Assembly (NCBI GenBank): GCA_003991915.1
Contig: RQTK01000178.1
Coordinates: forward strand, 369,715-433,714
Length of the DNA: 64,000 bases
DNA from: Elysia chlorotica
Lineage: Eukaryota > Mollusca > Gastropoda > Plakobranchidae
Reading direction: 5' to 3'
Shown here: piece after piece, positions 50,701 through 62,700 of the stretch
Numbering within the stretch: the stretch's first letter is position 1
How the letters are laid out: each line of letters starts with the position of its first letter
Notes under the pieces: model-generated
What the model saw: the letters and a program-made list of their open reading frames with translations, nothing else
The model's database searches: none
What the model was told of the DNA's origin: nothing
Made by a program: the position numbers and the translations under genes

Positions 50701-53700
50701 CCTTTCCTTGGTAACATTTCCTAGATACTAGAGGAGGATCTTGTAAAAAGTGTCATATTATATTATCATAATACTGATTTTTTACTTACGAAAAATAGTA
50801 ACTTGTAAATGTATTTTTTATCTCATGAATTATTCATTAAAAATGTATGTGGTTTTCTCCTAATGACTAAATTAAGTGTTATGGAAGAAAAAAGAAAAAA
50901 ACAAAACAAACAAAGGCTATCTAATTTCATCCAGCATTTGCTTTGCTAATACTTTTCAGACTTACCTTAGCGTTTAGTTTTTTCAGAACATTATCTCTTT
51001 CTTTCTGAATGGCACTTCTGTAAGGAGATAATTAGAAAAAAGGACCATTAAAAAAAAAAGAAAAAGCACTATGCTTCATGCTGACTTATTTCAACTCTAT
51101 GGTGTGAACAAGAAGCAGAAACATACATTGAAAAGTGCATGATTGTTGCCAGTGTGGTACTAATGTTACAAGTAACTTTATCATATTTAAAGCTATTAAT
51201 AGATTTTTGCTCTCAAAACCGTTGATTTGAAAAAAAAAATCTTTTTCTCATAAATTTTTTTACAATATTCATTCGAACAATACAGAGCATACAAATGCTC
51301 AACAAAGAATACATTTAATAATATTCCACATCAAGGCTGTTTCTCACCAGGGGCCCAGGGGGTGTGGGAGAAAACTGTTATAATTTTTTTCCAACAATCT
51401 CTATAACTGATCATTTTAAGAAACCTAATTGCATACATTTTTCAAATAATTGTATTTAAATGTGATCATATGCAACTTTCAAACTGAATTAGGGAGTCAC
51501 CAATAGCAACTCATGGTTAAAAAAGACCATTTAACTAAGGTTTTAATATAAGCCAATTCAGTAAGTGTTAAGAGCTGGACAAACCCAAACATTAACAAAA
51601 AAGGAATGCTTGTTATTAGACACGCACAAAACCATTTCTGTTCATATTGATATCAAGATAAATTATTAGAATGTTTGAAAGGATGATTGGATGTAATATC
51701 AAAAGACAAAGACTTACTTTGGTCTCTCCTCTGCTCCAATGGCATTCATTGCATTAGTCAATGGAACAACAGGCCTGTCAAATATCAATTAAAGAGATTA
51801 GTTAATTAATACAAAAAAAATGAATAAAACAATATAGACCTTTGTTGCAGAGCACAGTTAAAGAACTTCTCCAAAAGTCCATATACAATCTTCATAATTA
51901 TCTCCATGCAGGAACTCATTTGTTACTTTTCCACATGTTTCCTTTGTCTTTTAACACTTAATCTACCCACTTTGGCTTTGAAATATTCTGCTTGTGCATT
52001 TGCATTATTCTTTTTAAATATGGTTCTTGACTAATATCTTTATCAAGTTCTGATTATAAATTTTGACAAAAGTCAAAATAGGCACCTGTCCATTATTTTT
52101 AAATTTGACCTTCATTCAATTGAGAAGCTTGAGTGTTTAGACAATAAAAGTCAGAAGCTAAGACATTTTTCAATCAACGAGTTTCATTGGTACCTAGCTA
52201 AAAACGAAAATAAAAGTGAGTAAAATTGTCTAAAGTACCAAAGACACAACCAGAGCATGAGAAGAGCAATTTAAGGAGGAGATGCAAAAGTTTATGAGAA
52301 CCACAGCAGGACAGACAACAATAAACATTAAAAGAGCCTCTTACTTTGGGCCTCCTTCTTGCAGCACTGGAGCACCTTGAGCCTTGTCTGGTGCCCCTAT
52401 GGCGTGCAAAGCTCCAGTTATTGGAACACCAGGGACTGGACTTGGTGGTTTGTTCTAGGAAATTTAAGGTTATTAGTTTTTTTTTCAGCTTTACAAAGCA
52501 ACAGGAATGTAAAAAAAGACTCTCAGCTAAGAATATCAGTAGTCTGATTAGTTTGAACTCTTCTTTCATTAGATGGTGTAAGTTTAGAAAAATAGACATT
52601 TTTAGATACTTTGTGGATGAAAATTAAGACATAAGCAAAGGTTATTTGAAGAACAGCAGTGGTGGTTTGGTTTGCCAAGGTAAAGATAAAGGATGGATTA
52701 CGTTGGGGTTTTATTTTCATAAAGATTTTAGAGCTTTATCATTAAAAATAAAAACTCACAGGCAGCAGCTTAGCACGTTGTCTCTCAAGCTCTTTCTTCT
52801 TCATATCAGCCCACTGTTCTGCCTGTGCCTGTGAAGAAAGAAAAATAGGTAAGACCGAAATTTACTCTATTTCACCCACTTTTAATTTTACGTTTCTTTA
52901 AGTTATTGTTAAAGAAAGATCTATAAATCCCTGAGAAAGAAAAAGACTTGATCATTATCATAATTATACAAGGGATTTTCAAGTGAAATTAATAGCCCAA
53001 TTGGTAGAAAACGCAGCTTTTAATCAAACGGTCTTGAGTTACATCCTTTAAGAGATTGCATTTATTTCCCACAGGTTGGATTGGTGCTTTTGTAATTTGA
53101 ATGGATGAGGGAAACCCAGCTATGTTTGCTTTGTCCCTTTGTGGTAGCACATAACTTTGGCATCTTATTGAAGACATTGTATTAGGAGAGGGCGAATGAC
53201 TAAGATAGAAAAAACAAAACTTATGTCATTTTAAAACTTATCTAGCTAAATCTCTAGCAAGACTGGGATAATATACATTGAATTGTGCAGAAAAAACAAA
53301 GAGAAATGAGATGTGTGATAAAAAAAAGTTATCTAAGATTCATGCGCATATTGAAAAACACTTTCATCAGTATAAATATTTTAGATGTTTGTTTCTTACA
53401 AATTGTAAAAAGGAAAGAAACAGATCACTGTTTTTCTCATGGATATTCAAAAGTTAGTTTGAAATAAAGTAACTTTTGAAAAGAACTTACAGAAATGATT
53501 TTAATGTATCTTAGAAAAGCATTGCCATAAATATTAATAACAATAAAAAAATAAGGATTATAATAACAATAATAATAACAACAACAACAACAATAATAAT
53601 AAAAAAAAAAAAAATAATAATAATAATAATAATAATAATAATTAATAATAATACACTTACATAACAAGGCACACCATTATTCTGAGCCAGTTGATGAACA

Positions 53701-56700
53701 AAAACTATATCAGACAAAATCAAGCATAGGTTAAAAAATTATGTCCTTTTGTAAATATCTGAATATCTGTTATGATAAAGTCTTTAAAATCATATCAAAA
53801 AAAATCTGTTATGATAAAGTCTTTAAAATCATATCCTCCCTCCAAATGCATATATATTTAAAACATAAATATTGTGCAATTTTTTTCTGTTACAAAAATC
53901 TTTATGAAAACTAAAAAGCAAATTCTCACTTTCAAAGCTTCCACTTTTCTTTTCCTTTCTTCTGCATCTTGAGAATTCTATGAAAATAACAAAAAAGTAG
54001 AAACAACACAAAAAAGCTTTATTAATTCCTCAAATTGTGAATTTATCTGTGCCAACAGGAAAACTAGCACTTTATGTAATGTCATGACAACATAACAAAT
54101 TTGTCATCTGTATCTACCCATGACACATGTAGACATTAACTGGGAGATAAAAAAAACATGTTCAAACTTTTATACAGCCAACTGTTGCATTACGAACAAC
54201 TTAAAAAATAACAAGGCTCTTGAAGTACAATACATTGCATTAAAATTAACGATAAAAAAGTGAACAATGTGTTGATATATGCAGCACAAATACATATCTG
54301 TGAAACAAGTCCAGTTGGATTAATAAAACATAGCAACTAAAAATAAGATTTTTTAAATTACGTAAACAGAGAAAAATAAAGAATGAGCGTACCCACACAA
54401 CTTATTACTCACACACATATGCACACACACAAGATATTTTGATATTGATCAGCCCTTACCCTCTCATGGTCAGCAGGCTCAGCAACATTATTCAGGTTGC
54501 GTTTGTCCTTTGCATTCTGCATGCGAATCTGGCGAAGCTTTTCTAGATATTCCTGTGGTAGACAATGCTTGAATTTTAATTATTTGCAGTTTGATATTTC
54601 AGTTGTTTTTTTTTTAAGTTAATCTTTTTGTCCTCTTGATAATGTTTCATGAAAATAGGATGCTTGAAGAATGTGTGTATTTAATTTAATTGTATCTTAA
54701 ATGTTTTTATGTGCATATGCACATATATATTCTTATTATGTATGTTTGCGTATGTGAAAATTAATCAGATAGTCTCTCAAAACAAAACTATACAGTATGA
54801 TGGTTATTTTCTTTAATCATGATATTAATCTACCTGCTCCTCTCTGTTTCTCCCAAGGACTCCTCCCCTCCACCTCCTCCTCCTCCTCCTCCACCTCTTC
54901 TGGGATCATAGGCGGGACTTGCTCCTCTTCCTATTCAAATTCAAAATTAGCAAAACGAACATTTTCAGAAGTAATATGACAAATAAAAAAGACAATAACT
55001 ATTGAAAAAAGCCAAAACTGTATTCATTTGAAAATTTCTTCAACTTTATATAATGGGCGTTTAGATTTAAGTCTAGAGGTTTTTGGAGCGTTGTTATGAA
55101 TTTTTTTTTTGGGTGGTGTCATCTGCCATATCTTTTATCTTCTTCAGCATTTTCTGATTGACTTATTCTCTCCTGAGATGGGGTGGAGCTATTGAGATAA
55201 TGGTTGCAAGCCACTGAACAGGAGTAGACTTCAAAGATCCTGTTATTATCCTCATTGATTCTCTCAGTTTTGTGTCAATAAGCTTGCTTTGAGCCCATGC
55301 TGGTGCACAGTACTCAGCAATGCTGTAGTAAAGGGCTAGCCTTGATGTTCTCAGGACTGTTTGAGATGCCCCACAAGATATTCCTGTCGTCTTCTATGAA
55401 GGCAGTTTCTTTTAGCAATCTTATTTGCACATCCTTCTAGATGTTTGCGGTAGGTGAGCTGTCTATCAAGTGTGACACTCAGATATTTAGAATTTTGTTC
55501 TATTGGGAGTAATTCTCCAACATGGATGTCAACAGTCTTGGTGCTTGTTCAGGTGAAACACTTTTGCCACTGATTTTAATATACAGTGTGAAAGACATAT
55601 ACAATATGCAACATTTTTTGTTGTTGCTGTCAAGTTAAAAAATTAATGCATTACGATCAATCCTTCCCAAAATAAAAGGCAAGGTCATCAAAAGAAACAA
55701 AAACCTTCAGTAACAGTGAAAGTGAGCTAGAATCTATATTATTGAAAGTGCTGCGCACCTATTTTTCGAAACAATAAATATAAAATTTTCTATCTTTTAC
55801 AAAGTAAAAAAATACCCTAAAATAGAGCCCACAGATGTAAGACTATGCATCTAGATCAGTGATCGAAATGTACGCCATGGCCAGGGAGGTGGATGGGCTC
55901 AAGTGGTAGAGTGTTGGTCTCTCTTGTGTGGTTGGGGAGATAGTAGAACTTACGGTCATAAAGGCAACAGTATCTAACTCTATTGAAGTAAATCAATCTT
56001 TTAGGTTTTAATAGGGGCTCATTAGAGAATTAATTAAAAACAAAACAAAAAAACCTTTTCTGATTATTTTAAAATGAGGGAATAGGAATGGATGAAAGCA
56101 CACACAATTCAAACCAAACCTTACTTGGTGCTGGTACAGGTGTGCGCCGGTCTGCTGAAGATGGTCGATCGAAGTGATGCTAAACACAGGTGTAAAAAAT
56201 TTTTTAAACATTAAAGAGAAGTGGATGAGATATATCCATGCATTTCAGTATCCATAGATAAGTAGTCCATTTGATAAAAAGACATTGTAGATGTTGTAAA
56301 ACTAACCAGCCAAGATACGAATATCTTACGGTCAACAGAATATATTGATTTTTTAAAGAAGAATTTGGGTTTCATTGAGACTTACGATTTCATATAGATC
56401 TTGCTCTATAATCACAAGTCATATTCTAAGAATTACGAAATTCAACATTTCCATATGTAGCAGCAAATGCAAAAAGCAATCTGGGATAAAGGTAATAGCT
56501 ACTAAAAAATTCTAATTGTACTGGTCAAAATTTAAAAGCTCTTATTTTTTATCGGTGGTAGGTGGAGTGAAGAGGGGAAAAGCGGTTTATTTACTCTTTT
56601 TAATTTTTTCATGATATCCTTGTGTCAAATAACATTTTGAACCAATGAAATAGAAGAAAAAGGACAAGGAAAAAATTCTAAGTTAACGTAAAGAGATTGA

Positions 56701-59700
56701 AGTTTTGTTTGTGAATTTCTTTAAAAACAGTTGTACAACTATAACTATCATTTATTGAATTAGAGAATATTTTTCTTCTGATGATAATTATTTTTCCTTT
56801 TTGATGAAACTCCTGTTGTGCAAATTTGAATCTTTTTCTTATTTCTCAAATACCTGTCAGCAATGCCATATCCTTTCTTTTGATACTTACAAGCCAGCAC
56901 AAATAACTTTACATCAAAATATGCTATTATGATACAGTACCATATTTGACTTGTCAATAATATATTAATTATAATTGAACTGTTTTTCCTATATTTACCC
57001 CATAGAGATCATGCTGAGCTCTCCTTTTGTTAAGGGCTGCAACCCTTTGTCTCTCTAGATAATCTTCTACAACTCTTGCTCTCTCTGCAGCCTGAGCTCC
57101 CTTTTGCCTGAAATGAAAAATAAAACTAATCTAATGTTTCTAGATCTAGTTAGAACGTAACAATGTTTTCAGAAATGCAGGTAAAGAGATATTTTAGTCA
57201 GGAGCTCACAGATCATAGGGTTAAACAATTTTTCAATACAAAAATAAAGAAAAGCAATTACTCCAAGAATACAGTCAACATTAATCATAGTCTACTTTTA
57301 TTTTGGTCCTCAATATAGGCCTAATCATTTTTCATCTTTGCTTAGTATAAAAATCAACAACATATAAAAATTACACTTACAAATAATGAAACAAATGATT
57401 TATTTTGGACTGAAAAATGCAGCTACTTATTTATATCATTATAAATGCTAAAACATTCTTGATCATAATCCAATAAAAATTATAGAATGTAGAAAGACAA
57501 AATTATCTTTTAGGAATACAAAGCTAGGTTTAAAGTGCAAATGGCTTGACAGTGCATGCTATTCAGATAAAGAGAATATAACTCAGATGACAAAGCTTAA
57601 AACAAACTTATGAGATCCAAGACAGGCAAATGATAATATGTTTGTATGACAAGAATGAAAGGTAAAAACTAGAATGTTGAATCAATATTTTACATTTATA
57701 ATATCACCAACTTCTAAAATTATATTCCCATTGCTTTTAATACCACTTCAAATTTTCATAATAAAAAGAAAGAGAACAACAGAATTTTAAGAGGACATTA
57801 TTAAAAAACAACGAAACTACAATCCTGGTACTACGAAACTACAATCCTGGTACACAGGGATTCAATATTATGCTATCCACTAGCCGTATTCCCAGTATTC
57901 CAGGATTTAAGGGGTCTCAATTTTTTCAGACCTAGCTTTTTATCTGACTATTGCTTATACTGCAAGAATGTAATCCCCGTTCATTTGGTACCTACGTTAT
58001 TTCTATTTTTTAGCCCAGGAGACCAGGATATAGTGCAGTATTGAGCTCAAGAGCTCATGTTTCTAAAGGATAAGTCATACTAGAGGAGTATCTATTTTTT
58101 AGGCAGATAATATTCATGGTAAAAGTGGACAGGAAATACCCTTCCCTAATATTCACTTAACTTTATGCAATAATAACTTGGTGCACTAAATAAGCACAAG
58201 CAGAAGAGTCACACACACACACACAAATCAGGAAAAAAAATGAATAGCAAACGCATTGGTAGATAAAAAGGAGGATGGGAGAGGTAGATGACTTGTTCCT
58301 TTTGTTTTTCTTTCTTTCTGAGTAATTTCATGACCCAGCATTCACAAAGCTGCTAATATTATATTTTGAAAAAACGGAGCTACATGTATTGAATGCATAC
58401 AATGTTTTTACTACTATTTAGTTTATGATACATAGAAACATGTTTAAACAAGTTTTTTTCCCGGGGTAGTAGTTGTGCAGCTATTAAAATGGTGTCGCAA
58501 ACTAATAAGAGCAAACAAGGCCAAGAAAAAAACATACCAAGGCACCAGTGTAGTAAAGCATTGAAATGGAATGTTAAATACTGAAAGCAATAAAGTAATC
58601 TTTGACAACAGGGCTTTTTCTTCTTCTTTTGTTTTGAATGATGTTTGATGCTAAAAAAAATCCTGTTTAGTGTGAATGGCAAACGCTTTTGCAATAAAGA
58701 TGTGAAACTTCAAGAGAATTTCCAGAAATTGAAAAACTTCTTTTATGATATTTTCTCAGATAAAAATCTCCTCAGTTGATATTTTTTGTTATTATATTAT
58801 ATCATTTACAATAGCCTCCTCCTTTGATCATGAAGAATGAATTGACGTTTACGTTTATAAGTTAAATGTGAGAGTACAAATTTCAAACCTTTTGTTAAAT
58901 TCTTAATCAGACCTATAAAAAATAGTACAATTAAAATTTGAAAAAAGACCATTCTTGGGAAAAAGATTTATAAAGGGTACCTGAACAGCAGATCTTAATG
59001 TCTCCAGTTTAAATATATATTTTCAAAAACCCTGTTCGTCAAGATATTCAAGAAAGGGATATGAAGTTTCAGACACGCACGAATGAGTGGGAGAAACTTA
59101 CATATTGTAGCTATACCTGTCTCGCCCAGCCTGATCAAAAGCTCCTGGAACTCCAAGTGGGCCCATATACTGCTGTTGCTGCTGCTGAAATTGATTTACA
59201 GGTGGTGGCTGCCTTGCTGGAGCCATTCTCGGAACGGCCATGTTGATCACTGCATGTTTGTTTGTTGATAGAGACACATCAAGGTAGAGAATTTGATAAA
59301 GAACCATTATCACTTTGGTCCCAGTATTTGTATGATAAACTGAGCAAATCTTCCTCTGATAATAACAAATAGTAATCATATATTTCATGTTAAAAAACCC
59401 ATTTACTTATAGGCACTTTGAGCAATAAGATTAAGACAATGAGATATAATTGTCTCTATCCATTGCAATGACAGCAGCTGTTTGATTTTTCTTCACATAG
59501 GTCTACCGAGGTTTTATGAGAATTTACAAATTACATTTTATCTAAAATGTGATTAATGAACAAAACTATGTTCTTAGTGTAAAAATCCAAACCTCACCCT
59601 CTACATGATTTGGGTTCCGATTTCTGTCCTGCCTCTCTGGGACTGGAGGTACAGCTTGCCTCTCTCTCTGCAGTTTGTCTATGAAGTCATTGTAAGCTTC

Positions 59701-62700
59701 ATAGTTACCTCTGTCTCGATTTTCAACCTGATTATATTTGAAGGAAAAACAATGCAGCTGAAGTGATATAAAAGGATTGCAGTTGCACATTTGCAAATTG
59801 TGTTCCATATGATTATGGTTAAAAGGTATGGCTACGTAAGAGGAATTTAAAGATATGTGTTTAAAATGAAAGCCAATGTGAAGTGTTTTGAAAGCCTAAG
59901 AGAATTCAGATTCAGAACACACTTTCAATGCAAACGAATTGTTTTCATGTTACTACAAAACATTTATAGACATTCCTTTTGTTGAAATGAAAAAGCAAAT
60001 TTGAAAACAAAACAAAAAAAACACACTCTGAAATGACTCAAATCAAATTTAGTGACAGGGAATGAATTAAAACAAAACCATTTATATTTACTCTTGGCAC
60101 AGGAAGTGGTCTTGGGTTTTCTTTTGGTGTCACTGGTCGGTTTTGCTGAAAAAACAATTTTTTATATAAGACGTTCCGACAGAAGGGGGAAAAATCTAAA
60201 TCAGAAAACTGTCATTCATTCTGAACACTATCATCTATGAAAAAAAAAAACCAACATTTATCTTGATGTGAGTCCAGATTATTGTTTAAGACACATCTAA
60301 GAACATTTATGAAAAGTAAATATTAAAAAAAAATTGTCCCAGTTCAAATAAGGTAAAATAATCCTTTTCAAAAGATCTAACAAAGGAATGTTGAAGTTAA
60401 TACAGAAGTAATTTTAAAGCACCACAATTATTTATGACAAAAAGAATTGTAACTCATAGTGGCTTTCCATGACTACCATTTAACAATCATCAGCAACTCA
60501 CTTCATCTCCTAATGGTGAATCTATAAGTGCTCTCCATCCTTCTTCTCTTGCCTTATTCATTCTTGCAATCTGAAAAAAAAAAACTAAATAGATTTGCAC
60601 TGGTTTTCAAATGCATAAAGTTCTTTTATTGCTCGTTAAAATTCAATTCTCTTATCCAAAAAGGGAATAGCATTGTTGATGATCTTTCTCTGATAACTTA
60701 TTTTTGCATAAATACATAACATTTATACAGCTTGACAGTAGAAGAAGAGCGGAAATGTTATATTTTATATAAAGAGTGACAAAATTCAGCGCTTAAATCT
60801 TTTATCCTTTGAAATGAAATATACTTCGAGTGTAATGTGCACCTTTTGTTTCTCCACAAGATCTCGGTGTCTCCTTTCATTCATTTCCTGTTCCTGAAGA
60901 TTTCCAAAGGCATAAAGTATATTGATCATTACCACATAATCATATTTCCTAAATCATTAAATTATGCATTATTCATTTAAATTTAAGTTGTTCTTTGTTT
61001 TATTACAAGATCAATAAAATAAAAATCAATAAATGCAAAGAGGACAAAGAGAAAACAACAAAATATAAATATCTTTTCAAAGTGCACACATCTTTAACTC
61101 ATTTTGATTCCTGATTGATTTCTTCAAACTAGTGCAGCATTTCACTCCATGTCTTGTGGTAAATCAATTTATATTGACGAAATGCTTTCTGAATGTTTCC
61201 TCCTCCATTTTATATTCTGTTTCTATCAAGGTTATCAAATAAAACTTAAGGATGGAAGTCTTCTCTGGTGATGGATACCACGTTTCTTTTTTAACTTAGT
61301 AGGGCCTATGTTGTCACAAAAATGTTTGATCTGTATTTACATAGGTTGGTGGTTTGAATAAAAATTATATTCATTTTTGACCTTTTCATATCCAACATTT
61401 CAATTTGGTAAAAAGACACTTGAAAACTTGAGACTTGATAAGACTCTCAAAATCAAACAAAATTTATGTCCCAGATAATTAAAAAAACAACAACGATGCA
61501 CTGATTCATTTCATATCAATTCGTTTTGAATACTGTAAACCAGTGAAAAAAATAGATATACTTGTTTAGAACTGAACTCACTCTTTTGCGCATTTCTGCC
61601 CTTCTTTTCAATTCTAGATCTTGACGTTCTTTCTTCTTTTTTTCCCAATCCTATAGATATATAAAGTAAAACATGATTGTAAGAAACTACAACAAAAAAA
61701 ACCCAACAACAAAGAATGACTTTTATATAAAAACAAAAGCCTGAACTTCCCTTTTATAGTGTGATGTTTCATGAGCTGTTTCATAAAAAAAAACAACTAA
61801 AAAACAATAACATTGTTTTACATTTTTAAATGAAAAAGTTAAAACCAATGAATCTAAAGCTTTGAGAAATAGCTAAATGTAAAGAGTAACATTTCCTGAG
61901 AAATCAATAAGATTTTTATCAATGTAATATAAATATCAACAAATCTCATACTTCATAGTGAAAGCAAACTTCAAAGGAAAACTTTAAACAGATTTCTTTC
62001 ATGGTTAATTTCTTCATGAATTTTGAAACAGAGAGCAAGGAGAAGTTATAATGTAACTAAAATTTCCTAAATCAATATCAGCTAGACAGTAAGAGCTTCA
62101 CATAAATAATATTGTACAAATGTACTATGAATTTTTGTTCTATTTTTAGGAGAAATAATGCTTATGAAAACGTTCTAAAACATATTTTATAGTTCAACAA
62201 TTTTTTTCATTAATTGTGCAACTATCTATGGAGGAAAATAAGAATTTACCATTTGCCCGGGAACAGGCACCGGCCGTCCTGGTGTGCTAGGCCTCTTCCT
62301 CTGATCACCACTTGATCTGGATAAGGACAATCACATACAGATCTTATTTTCGTGATAAAGTAGGCTCTAAATCCAGTTATATATAATTTTCTCAAGCAGA
62401 CAAGGAAAAATTAAGATGATAAGATGACATTACTTTAAGCTATGTTCAAACAGAAGGGCTTGATGAATTTCTGAACAAAATAAGATGTTATATTTAGGGT
62501 CAAATTAAAGGTTATAAACAAGAACTGTTATGATTATGGTGAGCTTTGTTGTAATACATTTCACACTAACCGCATCTTTTTAACATACCAAAGATGAATT
62601 TTCTTTTATTTTCATCTTCATGAAAAGTTATTTTTCTTATAGCAAAGGGACACCTGGGAGTCACATCCTGGATGTCGTTCAGTCCCTCAAGAGTGTTAGG

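Noticed and set aside
53004-53165. Functional tRNA gene
   Set aside because: A- and B-box-like words are present, but no cloverleaf can be formed and the anticodon arm is not recognisable.
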